Positions 23,331 through 34,335 of a stretch of DNA of 64,000 nt are shown in pieces (positions within the stretch are counted from its first letter, which is position 1; every line of letters starts with the position of its first letter). The notes under the pieces were generated by a model, which ran no database searches, was not told the origin of the DNA, and was given only the letters and a program-made list of their open reading frames with translations. Location: positions 60,842,074 to 60,906,073 of the forward strand of contig OX104113.1 of NCBI GenBank assembly GCA_944474755.1. The letters are read 5' to 3'. The DNA comes from Limnoperna fortunei. Taxonomy: Eukaryota > Mollusca > Bivalvia > Mytilida > Modiolidae. The translations under genes and the position numbers were made by a program.

Positions 23331-24295
23331 ATTGGTATCACTATAACATATGAAATGACAGACAATTTTACTAATCTCTATAGCCATTTCAATAGAAATG
23401 GTGGGTTAAACTTTGTTTTATGTGCCAAACCTCCCTCTTTGAAAGACACAAATTAAAACAAAGTGGTCAACAGATTCCAAAAAACAAATGGCAAGTACCT
23501 GAAAACAATTTCTTATAACCCTGATCTAAACGTTGGTCAAAAATAATATATAGAATTAAAAAATTCAAAAAATTAGTGCTACCAAAAGAACTTAATGATC
23601 AGACCATTCAACATTTCTGAAGGCCATATTTCTGGTTATATTTTATAGTTATGGTAACCATTTATGTGGGATATGATTTACAAAAAAAGTTTTGCTTAGT
23701 ATCAGACTGCCATATCTCTCAGGAAACAACCTCTGTATAAAAACTAGGAGATAATCCAAACTTTGTATTTACAATGTACCTACAAATTATAATATAACAT
23801 GTTTCAATGTCATTTAAAAAAAAGTGTATACATGTATATGCTTAATCATGAAATTACGCAAATATTTAACAATGATTTTTATCGCTATACTACTACTACT
23901 AGTATATCCAAGTTAAAAAGTATATAAAATCCTTTTTTTTTTATATAAAACCATTGAAACCAGTAAATGACAGAAAATGTGACATTTACACTGTACCCGA
24001 AATTATGTATTGTGAATTAATGTTACTAGTATTAAATTAACATAAGTACTGTACAATAAATAGTTTTTTTAATACATAGTGCATTTCCAAATTTGCTTTT
24101 CTTTTAATTTAAACCACTGTGGTCATTTTCCTACATACATTAAGTTTTCTTTATCATTTGTATGCAAGTAAAAATAAGAACAGTCATTGTATGGTATGAA
24201 CTTCTCACTTTCCCCATGACACCATCAAGATGGTTAGCAAAATTTATAATGTTATAGATATAACATCAATATGTATTTCAATTTTTACCTCAGAC

Positions 24296-24749
24296 ATGGC
24301 CATCATCATGTTTTTTCTCTTTTGGTATGATGTTTACACGTTGGCATTTACACGAAGTATTTTTAAAGTAGCAGCTCAAGTGTTTACACATTTTACACAG
24401 TTTTACTGAGTAATAAGGATTTTCACATTCCTTGCAGGCTGATCGTCAGTCGGCAAGTACAACCAATTCACCGAACCCTGCGCCCATCTTTACACTCATC
24501 TAAAGCTAGGGTTAAGTAATTTCCTTTATCATTAATTACTTCTTTTTGAGCACAGCGGGATATATCAGGTGTGATAAGTTGGCATAAGAATCTTTTGCAG
24601 CAAAGCGACTTTCCTATACCCAGCGCATTTGACCACGTGCTTTTGAGATATTTTCTTCTGCTTTTCAGACTAAAACACAATCTTACGTCTAGCCACGGGA
24701 ATAAGACTAAAAAGGTTAAAATAATATCAAAATTCTTGTCTGACGACAT
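24296..24749 (-). CDS. Possible minus-strand gene piece with a Cys-rich segment
   Basis: An ORF starting at 24749 (MSSDKNFDII...) runs 93 codons to 24468 and includes a basic KSRRKYLK patch. In a different frame directly downstream (about 24296-24440) is a cysteine-rich stretch: CKEC, nine residues, then CKMC and three further cysteines, consistent with a small zinc-binding fold. It ends at a GTAAAA donor-like site at about 24290. A stop and a frame change separate the two parts, so this is either a spliced gene or a decayed one. No family is assigned. Confidence 0.25.
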
Positions 24750-26567
24750 CTCGTGTTTATTCCGGAAAATGGCGGGTATTTACCGTAAATGTCGTATTTT
24801 CTTTGAAAATCAAGTTATTTGTTTAAAAATCCGATTTCTTTTATATACTATTATTTAATTCATAACAAATCTTTTGTATTTTGTGGATTTCTTTAGTCTA
24901 TATAAATTTTTGTGAAGTTTTACTGATAACAACATCAATAAATTGATGACAAAATACGACCAGCGAATATCCTTAAGATAACATTTATTTTAATCAACAA
25001 TTCAGCAAGCAATCTGGTTTCCGGCAATCTGGTCAAGTGTCCCAAATAAACCACCTAAAATATTATATTAGAATTACAAAATATTTTTGTTTTTCTTTAA
25101 GCGTAAAAGGAACTCGGCAAATCTATTTCTCTGTGTACCAATTTGTAATATGATTCTCTTATATGAGCCTCAATATATGATAAGGAATGCAACGTCGAGT
25201 GAGTCTCTGTAATAACCTCTATTTGTTTTTATTTATTAATGTTGACGCTATGAGCCTTTCGAAATTGTACACTTTCAATATAGTGAGTATTTTTGTGTGA
25301 GTCGTTTTATATATATTTTCTAATTAAATCGTGTCATTTTATGAAACAAGAGTTAATTGTATATTAACCTTGCAATTGGGTGAGTTCCCTTATTGTATCA
25401 CCGTGAAAAGACACTATTTGTAGCGTTTAACGACTTTGTTAAGATTCAGTTTTCGATCGAACTTAATTCATCGAGAGTCGAATCACGACTGAAGACTATT
25501 GAAAATTCGGGTCTTTTTATACTATTGAGGGACTCGCTATGTTTTACGAAAAGGAATACTGATTTACGGCAGTGACTCTTTATAAACAATATAGCGTTTA
25601 CGTCACCTTTTGTGTTTGTAAAACCATCAAAATATTGATGCGTCTATCAATCAGTTCATCATACAAATGGAAAATCTGTACTAGACGTACTTGCATCAAA
25701 TAAATTCTTAGTTTATAATCTATTTGGAGTAACTAGTGCAAGGAATATTTCGAAATCGCAAAATAAACTCTATGACGGCAATATGAAATAATGACGTTTT
25801 TATGTCCAGAAGATTTAAATAAGGTAATCCTTGTAGTCAAACTATCATAATTTCTGTGAAATTTCTTGACAAAACAAAATACAGCCAAAAAGTATCATAT
25901 CTCTATGGATTTTCGTAACTTTTGATAATTTCGATCATGGCGGAAAAATTATTATTCCCGAACATTACTAACGTTCTAAATGTTTAAATAAATGTTAGTA
26001 ATGTTAAAAGTGAAAGTAGATTTATGACGTCAACAATCAGATCTATTAATAGAATTCGTTTCCAAAAATAGTACAGTACAATTTAACAAAACGGAATAAT
26101 TCAGTCAGGAGGGAGAAGCTTATCCAAGGATTCAGACAGCATTTCAAAATCCGTTACAATATGCATAAATTTCTTATTATTTATAGAACATGTATAACAA
26201 ATCTTTTGTTTAGTAAAAACATTAATAAAGGCGTGTATATTAATACTTGTCACAACTTTGGTTTTTATTACAACTTTTGGGAACTAGCACTGACTAAATA
26301 AAACACGTCTGCTCAAAAAGACATTTTATCCAAACGCCAAAACGAGACTAGTACATTGCACATAAATGATAAGACACATTTCCGGACATCACCGTATACG
26401 AAACCCGGAATAATAATGTGGTTAATGAGAAAGGTGACAAGAGACAATCATACGAAATACAAATGATAGATATATGAAATAACTGAATTACACATCAATA
26501 TCATAATATACTGATATGTTGTACATTTTGAATACATTTCATTTAATTGAAATTGTTCTTGTTTTAG

Positions 26568-26597
26568 ATCAGCCTAATGTGAGCCCACCATTAAAGG
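26568..26597 (+). CDS. Microexon A10 (30 nt), PPLK variant
   Basis: Acceptor TTCTTGTTTTAG, donor GTAAGAAG. Encodes DQPNVSPPLK, intermediate between the A and B types and closest to the SPLK of the last exon. It is the last microexon with both splice sites intact before 34336. Confidence 0.65.
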
Positions 26598-27053
26598 GTA
26601 AGAAGTCTCGTATGTTGTCATATCTAATAGCGAATGTAAAATAATGTTCACATAAATACTAATTGAAAAAAACCAACTAAAATCCAGCCTTTCTTTGGAT
26701 ATTTCTATGCTTTCATAGCTACAAACTGGTTTTAAACCTTTATCAATACAATTTTTGGAGACCTAAAATATAACAATCAAACTAATTTAGATTTGTCTGC
26801 GTACTATATAAATCTCATAAAATGTAAACACTTTAAGTGATCAAAAGATATAATATTAATCTTATTTCCTTCGCTGCAAACGACATTTGGAAGTATTTTT
26901 TTAGATCACCATGTGGACATTGATGTACGCGCACATCATTTCTGGTATAATTTCAAATTGCTATACTTTTATCTGCTGTGAATCTTTGCTTGGCAACGTT
27001 TGCACTAATAAAGTAAAAATACTAATCCTTCAAAGCCATCCTATAGAGGTGCC

Positions 27054-27118
27054 CCGTCCTAAATATAGCTGAAATAAGTAAAGCAAACATCCAATCAATC
27101 AATCAATATACAGGTGCC
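27054..27118 (+). mobile_element. Short 3' tail of a SINE-like repeat with 7-bp target duplication
   Basis: About 58 bp ending in (AATC)n-like sequence, inserted between two copies of AGGTGCC (27047-27053 and 27112-27118). The uninterrupted array has one AGGTGCC followed by TGTTCATTAAG. The tail words AATATAGCTGAAAT and AAGCAAACATCCAATCAATC match the dispersed repeat R2 at 33691-34035. Confidence 0.85.
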
Positions 27119-27352
27119 TGTTCATTAAGCATAAAAAACATCAATATTAGGTATGCAACAGTGCACAAACTTTTTCTCTCTCGCTCTCTCTCACGTTGGT
27201 AGTACAATTATAATTATATGCAAACTTAATCTCTCAATCTTTTGATATAACTAAAATATTAATCGATGAAAGTTTAATATCGACAACATTTTATTTAAAA
27301 TTCTTTTAAATATATACATCATCTATTAGACGTCTTTTGTTCAGCAAAATAT

Positions 27353-28862
27353 AAACCATAAAAGATAGAAGCAGACAATAAAGGGAAAAATACTCCTCTT
27401 ATCGAAAATTTCATTTGGTACATTGTCCCAAACCAGTGCGATGAACCGTTTTCGAGTTACAGCCCTTGATACGTTTCGGCTAATCGGTTTTGGTTAAAAC
27501 TTGAAAACGGTTAGAGATAATATAGTAAACATATAGGTTTAACGTGATAGGTAAGAAAAGAGCTTCAACGTCATACCATAGCAACAAGGTAACTGTTATA
27601 AAAAGTCCTTAGCAACCATATATTTTTAGAATCATGTACTTTAGTGACATATGTCATTTTTTGACCGGAAGTGGCATTTTTTCCCTAGTAATGGTTATAA
27701 AAGTTCTTAACAACAATATATTTTTTGGCTCGGGAACCACATTCTTTACTCAAATAACTCATTTTTATGACAATAAGTGACATTTGGTGCATAGCAACAG
27801 ACACAAAAGTGTATGGCATCATATTTTCTGACGTTAGAGGGACAGTGGGAAAGACCTTCTTATTTGTTCTCAGAACAAATGGCAGTTTAATTATTTTTGT
27901 TTTCTTCTTCCGCGGAGGTTTGCCAAAAAAACGTCTCCATATATCATTTCGATACTTGGTACCATTAATCGGTCATATCCGGAGATGACATGGCTCATGC
28001 TTTTAGGCAGATCTATTTTTAGTAACAGAGTTATCTACCCGAACACGAAAACCCTTGTTAGCAGATAAACTCAGAAAACATAACCGATTCTCAAAATCTG
28101 AAGTGTACAAAATGTAGGCTGCCCTATGGCGATGATTTAACATGCTAATTTTTTTCTTCCAATCAACTTCCTGTTTAGGCGTTTTTGACCCGAAAAGTGT
28201 CGCAACTCGTAAAAACTTTTTTCTCGAAAACCGTAAGTGATAGAGACTTGGGATCACCACCATTAATCCTAAGTGACATATATTACATTTTAAAATGTCA
28301 AGTTCAAAGGTCACCATTGGTCTTGTTATCACTATATCTCATAAACCATAAAAGATAGAAGCAGACAATAAATGGAAAAAATACTCCTCTTATCGAGACC
28401 TTCATTTGGTACATGGCTCGAAGCTGTGCAATAAACCGTTTTCGAGTTACAGCCCTTGACGCCTTTCGGTTAATCGGTATTTGATTACAACATGAAAACG
28501 GTTAAAGATAATATTAGTAAACATATAGGTTTAAAGTGATCAGTAGGAAAAGAGCTTCAATTTGAGCCAAAGGTCAAAGGTCATAGGTCAAGCTCATACC
28601 ATAGTAACAAGGTAACTGACATTACTGAAATATGTCATTTCATGACCGGAAGTGGCATTTTGTCCCAAGCAACGGGAATAAACGTCCTTAACAACCATAC
28701 ATTGTTTAGCTCGGGACCACTTTCTTTACACAAATAACTCATTTTTATGAAGAGGAATCTTTGCTTAGCAAGACAAAAAATACAATAGCATCAGATATAT
28801 TTTCTGACTTTAGAGCAACATTGAGAAAGACCTCATTTGTCCTCAGAACAAATGGCGATTTA
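27353..28862. repeat. Dispersed repeat cluster (R1 copies 2 and 3 plus a second repeated segment)
   Basis: Two segments, 27353-27600 and 28338-28600, are clear copies of each other (ACCATAAAAGATAGAAGCAG, CGTTTTCGAGTTACAGCCCT). Each is followed by an R1 copy (27600-27895 and 28610-28862) related to 17556-17830. The structure suggests one composite element present twice. A minus-strand open frame at 28003-28332 lies between them and has no recognisable domain; I do not call it a gene. Confidence 0.65.
28571..28590 (+). promoter_or_regulatory. Triple AGGTCA direct repeat with 1-bp spacing
   Basis: AGGTCA at 28571-28576, 28578-28583 and 28585-28590, each separated by one base. This is two overlapping DR1 sites of the kind bound by RXR/HNF4/COUP-type nuclear receptors. 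It is inside a dispersed repeat, and the sister copy near 27570 lacks it, so function is only a possibility. Confidence 0.35.
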
Positions 28863-28884
28863 ATTGAAATTGTTCTTGTTTAAG

Positions 28885-28914
28885 ATCAAGCTAACGTGAC
28901 CCTTCCAGTAAAGG
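28885..28914 (+). pseudogene. A-type microexon with lost donor
   Basis: Acceptor TTGTTTAAG is still usable and the 30 nt encode DQANVTLPVK in phase 1, keeping a sequon (NVT). The donor has changed from GTAAG to GAAAG, so normal splicing out of this exon is not expected. Confidence 0.55.
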
Positions 28915-30570
28915 GAAAGCAGCCTCGGATTTTGATAACTACAAATTGTTTTCAATTCTTAAATATAATTATTATTACAATTTTTGCAGACCTAAAATAT
29001 AAGAGCTGAACTAATTAATATTTGTCTGCTTAACATATACATCTTTAAGTATACAAAAGACGTAATATTCACATGCTATTTATCTTATTTGCTTAGCTAC
29101 ATGCGATATGTGGCCGGAATCTTTTTCGGGATCGCCGTGTGGACATTGATTTACGTGCATATCACTGGTAGTATTAGTTTATTGTTCTACTTATATCTGC
29201 TGCGAATGTTCCCTTGGAGATGATACAGTAACTATTATAAATCCTGCAAAGCACTTTAGTAAAAGCGCTGGTACATTTAACATCAAGCAACAGACATAAT
29301 CAGCTAAATTAGACCATTCATATTGCAGGTATGCAAAAGTGCTAATAATCATATCTAACAGAGAATGTAAATTACATGTAATGACCAATACATGCTACTT
29401 AGTGAAAGAAGATGGCGGCGTCACACAAACCCGGTTTTTCAAGAGTTATTTCTCTTCTGTCATTACTGCAAATTAGTTTGATTTTTTTTAAATATCATTA
29501 TTATAATTTGCAGCCCTGAAATATTACAATCAAAATAATTAAATGATTTATCTACTTACTATATGCATGTCTTATAAATTCAGCTTTTAAGGTATGAGAC
29601 GTAATATTCATATTCGTATTTGCATAGCTGCAAATGACATTTTGCAGTATTTTCTTTTAATATCACGGTGTACATTCATTACGTGCATATCTATTCGGAT
29701 TTAAATGAAGGCAATAACAAAATACCGTACACCGTGGAAACTGTCTAAAAAGACAATCCAAAGACCGGCAAACTTTTAAACCAACTCCAAATTAGGTAAG
29801 TTAAAATTTCTATATTTTTATATTTCCTGTCAATATTTTACTTGTCGACGCTTGAATTGATAGGTAACTGCCATAAATTCTTCAAAGAAATCTTTTAAGA
29901 GCATCTGTACATTTAAAATCGAACAACTAACATCAATCGTGCGAGGAATCTTAAATATATCATCCGAAATGCAGATATGCAATTGTGCCCAAACTCTCCC
30001 TCTTTTCACTTTATCTCACTGTCTCTTTTTTCTCCTTTCTCGTTACCAATTATTAACAACTTGTGTATGAAGCAGAATATATCAATCTATGTCCTATCTG
30101 AGTCTTTTTTAATACATACTTTTATATGCAAACTCAATCTCTTTCTACGGGCAAAATATCGTTTGCTAAGTCGAAGATTATGTCCGCCCCTTCTTGTACT
30201 GGATACCGAAACCTTCACAAAAATCCATGCAAACAACGTTTTATAGGAGGATCGTCCAAGTGTACCACCAAAACACTATCACAACTCCTGACAACTCTTT
30301 TAACAATAAAAACGGGACTTCAAAAAATAAAAGTGACACTTTTCACTCCAGGATTGGCATAAATGAAATGTGAATTTGATTTTTTGACACTCTACATGGC
30401 CATTCTTAATATGCAGCTTAAAACCAGGCTTAAAGATCGAATTTAACGATGCTTTTTCAAGAAAAACGGAAAGAGATAATATAAATACCTAGTAATTAGC
30501 CATGAGAGATCTGTCAAATGTTTCATTTTCTGATTGACAACATATTTGTCATGTTTGGAGGACATGTTTG

Positions 30571-31260
30571 TTAACAAACTGTTGTATTCCATTGGGTACT
30601 AATTGTGCTCCTCTCCTCGCCGACGTGTTTTTGTACTCCAATGAGGCATAATTCCTAGAAAGCCTTCTGAAGAAGAAAGAAAAGACACTGGTCCATACCT
30701 TTAATTTCACCTTCCGCTATATTGATGATGTCCACAATGCTAAATTTGGTGACTATTCACATTCAATTTTCCGTAGCGAGCTTGAAGTTAAAGACACCAC
30801 CAATACACTAAGGTCAGCCTCCTACTTAGACCTACTTCGAGAAATAGGAAATATACTTGGGGGGTGGGGGACTACAAACTAGACTATACGACAAACGTGA
30901 TGACTTTCCAATAGTCACCTTACCGTTCATTGACAGCAACATTGCAGCAGCTCCAACGTATGGTGTGTACATTTCACAACTTATACGTTATTCTAGATCC
31001 TGCGATTGGTATTCCGATTTTCTTTATCTATAACTGCTGTTGACAACAAAACTACTCTAACAAGGGTTTGTTGTACCTAGGTTGATGTTATCTCTCTAGA
31101 AGTTCTATCGTCGTCACCATGACTTAATTGATCGTTATGGGAAATCAAACTCTCAAATACTACTATAGTATCAGACATTTTCTTTTAGTGATAGGCAGTG
31201 TTTCCTATTCCTGGATTTGATTTTTTCCTAGACATGACAATGAGTAGTAACTCGACGGTT
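30571..31260 (+). pseudogene. Penelope-like reverse transcriptase fragment
   Basis: Translated pieces resemble the C-terminal half of Penelope-like RTs: GTNCAPLLADVFLYS near 30597, FRYIDDV with the catalytic DD pair near 30712-30735, then SASYLDL, LYDKRDDF and a YGVYISQLIRYSR segment near 30958-31000. Frameshifts and stops are frequent, so it is dead. It replaces array sequence between about 30165 and 31470. A T-run followed by a long G-run lies downstream at about 31347-31378. Confidence 0.7.
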
Positions 31261-31614
31261 GTCTCATTAGATGCAGGTACTGCTTAAATGTCTGCAGAAC
31301 TGATATTTTGATTGGATTCGGGTAAATATCTTTCTGCTTTTGCGTTTTTTTTTTTGGGGGGGGGGGGGGGTGGGGGGGTTGCGTTACGCTGTATATGTTT
31401 GTCTGTATCCGGATTTGTAATTGTCCCTTGACTTTCGGCTCTTATTGATCAGTCGGTTTTTGTTTATATCAACAATTTAAATTCTTATTATCTATATAAC
31501 ATGTAAACAAGATAAAAATCTTTTGTTTAGTAAAAAAATAATAATTATGGGCTGTGTAGGACTACTGATACATTTCAAATACATTGACGATAATTTAATT
31601 GATTGTGTTGCAAG

Positions 31615-31645
31615 TCGAGCAATAACATGAGCCATCCAATAATGG
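31615..31645 (+). pseudogene. Decayed A-type microexon (31 nt)
   Basis: Between CAAG and GTAAAAAG there are 31 nt, recognisable by ACATGAGCCATCCAATAATGG. The extra base and a TAA in the phase-1 frame would break the reading frame if it were included. Confidence 0.45.
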
Positions 31646-31939
31646 GTAAAAAGCATCAAATATTATCATATCTAATACAAAATGTGAAATATTGAACATT
31701 TATATAGTAATTGGAGACAGAAATAGCTGGTGTCCTAAACAAGTAAAATTAGCTTTTTTCGTGAGACATTTTTCGTCTTTTATTACTGCAGATTGGTTGA
31801 ATACTTTATTATAATTAACATAACAATTTTTTGCTCGCTAATATATTTAAATTTAACTAAGTTAGAGTGTTCTTCTGACTATTTACATATCTCAAAAGTC
31901 AACAAAATGAGATTGCGCTAACAGAACACGTAATCAAGC

Positions 31940-32290
31940 ATGATTTCTCAGCTGTGGAACATGTTCTAGCAGACTGGCTCTACCTATGACCACCAGAGAA
32001 GTTGGCCACCTCGCATAGTCACTCCAGGTCAAGATCTGGGCCTTTCCTTTACGGAATCAAACCGTTTCAGTCACTGAAGTCGGAATGCCTGGAATGAGAA
32101 AAAACAGATCACAAACAGTCCCCAACCAACAATATGGCACTGGACCAAACGGCGTATTTTGGAGCAGATTTAATAACGTTAATAGAGTCCGATGGCGCAG
32201 AAGATTGAACGGCTGGACATTCCGTAACTTCACAGAATCTAGTTCAGCAAGGGTCCAGTGTTCTGCTATAAAAACGTGATGGTATAATCC
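31940..32290 (+). pseudogene. Possible Tc1/mariner-like transposase remnant
   Basis: An open frame at 32085-32279 contains a basic, tryptophan-rich segment RVRWRRRLNGWTFRNF that resembles the region before the second catalytic Asp of Tc1-type transposases. No catalytic residues or TIRs were identified. Low confidence. Confidence 0.25.
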
Positions 32291-32457
32291 ATGTATTCTG
32301 GCGCAGAAATGAACGCTTTTCTTCTTCTGTGTAGAAAGTAAATAACTTAAATAAAGTTAATAAACGATAATACTAGCGTCACGACGTGGGCGGCGATCCT
32401 TAAAGACCGTAAATCAGAACTTACATATACTGGTTTTTGCAAACGTCACATTTCTTC

Positions 32458-32900
32458 GGGATAAACTTATAAATCAAGGTTTCAAGAAAAAACGACTCGT
32501 CCGCGCCTTTAATCAGTTTTACTATAGATACAACTTCCTTATCGAAAAATATTCTATCTCGTTAGAAAATATGGCTGCAGATAGTTTTCCCAAATTTGAA
32601 TTCCGTGTACAGTAAACGTGCTACGATGATTGTTTGATACACCTATAAGTGACAAGTGGTATATGATACCCATCTATTTTAATCAACTAACCAACTCACA
32701 TTCTACAGTAATGAGAGCGGGAGGATTGGAATGCCATAAAACCTGGTTTAACCCACCATTTCTTTTGAAATGACTGTACCAAGTCAGGACCATTGCTTTA
32801 TGTTTGTTGTTGGTTCTGGAATTTGCCGGTTTCTCGGACTTTGATTTGATGATTTCTTTTTTTGACAGTTTCATCGGTGTTTTGGTATTTTGTTATTACC
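32458..32900. repeat. Dispersed repeat R3, copy 1
   Basis: Matches 45061-45370 plus 45628-45790 over its length (AAGAAAAAACGACTCGTC, GATACACCTATA, GACTGTACCAAGTCAGGACC). On the minus strand the matching reading KKEVVSIVKLIKDADESFF-like in the second copy suggests that it derives from a retroelement, possibly of Penelope type. Confidence 0.65.
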
Positions 32901-33690
32901 TTTATTTACATGTCATATGCAATTTAACGGCTCAAAGGTATAGAGACAAAATTATCTACCCTCAACCATGATTGACCGACAATGGTAGTTGCTACAACAT
33001 GGCAATGTGATATCTCAAACAGCGCGCTAAACAATTGACTATTTTAAGCAGAAAAGAATTCTTCAAAGGATCTTATAACATGCAACTACTAAAAGTTACA
33101 GTTATTATTAGGATTTATATAGCTCTAAGATATTGTATAAAAATAATTTAGGCTGTTCTACATTCTAGAAACATATTGGATAAAATCCACATACACAGTT
33201 TAGGTATGCAAATGACGACCACAAGTATGCAAAACATAATACATATTAAAGAGATTTGCATCGAACGAATATCTCCAATTCTCCAACTATACTTTAAATA
33301 CCAACAAAAAATCAATTGCAGTATATGATGAGATTGTGTACATAGACACCCTCAACGTAATGGTCATATTGTTTTATTAAAATTTCTTGAAAAGTAGTTA
33401 TCAACGACATTCGCAGTAATAATTTTGCGATCGCCGCTTGTATATTGATTTACGTGCATATGATTTCAGGTATAAATGCTATGGTTTTATCTGTTGCGAG
33501 TTTTTAGCATGGCGACGCTTGTATTGAGTAAAGACCAGACAGTGTACAAACATTTCTGGCATTGCTACATAACAATTCCTTGTACCACCAATCGAACACA
33601 TTTATCATAGTGATATATAAATTCAAAAATATTTGCTGTTACCCTACTGTAAGGGTTCACTGTGCTCGACCCACAGAGCTAACCAGCGCG

Positions 33691-34035
33691 TCCTCGAGTG
33701 GCGGATAAGGCATCCCCTCTGGTTTTGGGTTGTCATGTCAAAATAAGGAAAGCCTGACCGCGGACCAGTGGTAACGTGTTTTGAAATGCCACACTCCTTC
33801 AACGATAAAGACCACTTTTGTAGATTTATATAACAGTAAACTCGTTCGTTGTAGCCGCTACAAAAGGCTAAATTTTCCGCCCCTATCCATACCCCATGCT
33901 TTTCCAGTGGCAGTCAACATTTTTTACCTAGGGTCCATCATTTTCAATATATGTTTTGTGTGTTAACTTGTTCCCGTCCTGAATATAGCTGAAATACTGC
34001 TCGCTGGAAGTAAAGCAAACTTCCAATTAATCGAA
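33691..34035 (+). mobile_element. SINE-like dispersed repeat R2, copy 1
   Basis: Head with a box A-like CTCGAGTGGCGGATAAGGC at about 33693. The body has GATAAAGACCAC, GTAGCCGCTACAAAAGGCTA and CCAGTGGCAGTCA. The tail is CCTGAATATAGCTGAAATAC then TGCTCGCTGG and TTCCAATTAATC. Further copies at 37247-37520 (minus), 43290-43535 (plus) and 45371-45627 (minus). It sits about 300 bp before the last exon. Confidence 0.65.
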
Positions 34036-34335
34036 GTGAAATATTTACATTGAGCAATTTTCAGCTAAACCGAGACGTCGGGTTTCGTTGGGATTACGAG
34101 CCAAAGCACCTGGTGGGAATTCTCGATCTTCGGCCGGGAAATTGGCAATTATTTTTTGCACGTTGGAGTCTAGCAAACCTTCCTACTAGTCAGTCGCGAA
34201 CACATCTTCAGTTATTAACAGTTTTTTAGACTTACAATTACCTAGACCAGACCATTCGGCCACCTACATGTAGGTCAATGATGTGGCTACGTTAGAGCAT
34301 TTAGCAATTGTGCATTTGATTTATTCTCGTTGTAG

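Larger units (their letters stand above)
21256..26159. other. 4.9-kb foreign block inserted in the array
   Basis: The array reads GACAACAATATGCGTAAATTTC; the left side stops within GACCAAAATAT (about 21255) and the right side resumes AATATGCATAAATTTC at about 26158, giving a possible AATAT duplication. No terminal repeats were found, so it may be a large insertion or a rearrangement. Inside are a SINE (22471-22715), possible minus-strand coding pieces (23049-23330 and 24296-24749) and a perfect 12-bp inverted repeat (25961-25972 with 25994-26005). The rest, including 21256-22470 and 24770-25960, is AT-rich with no recognised gene. Confidence 0.5.
26158..27352 (+). repeat. Microexon-bearing tandem array, block 3
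   Basis: About one A monomer and most of a B monomer, resuming at ATGCATAAATTTC. Interrupted by a roughly 265-bp insertion (about 26248-26511) beginning TGTCACAACTTTGG, with a possible TACT duplication and no terminal repeats seen, and by a SINE tail (27054-27118). It ends at 27352 in the TTCAGCAAAAT motif just before the place where a B microexon would be expected. Confidence 0.8.
28863..34335 (+). repeat. Degenerate end of the microexon array
   Basis: Scattered, strongly diverged monomer pieces are recognisable: 28863-30165 (two to three monomers, one of which has lost its microexon by a deletion at about 29345), 31470-31900, and 33180-33545 (TTTAGGTATGCAAATGACG, then the TTTTATCTGTTGCGA and GGCGACGCTTG motifs). 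Between them lie a Penelope-like fragment, a possible Tc1-like remnant and other dispersed repeats. This stretch is the large intronic region before the last exon. Confidence 0.7.

Noticed and set aside
31347..31378. Long G-run as a functional G-quadruplex
   Set aside because: A T-run followed by a G-run beside a dead retroelement is more likely simple-sequence slippage; similar C or G runs occur at 42806, 44120 and 59181.
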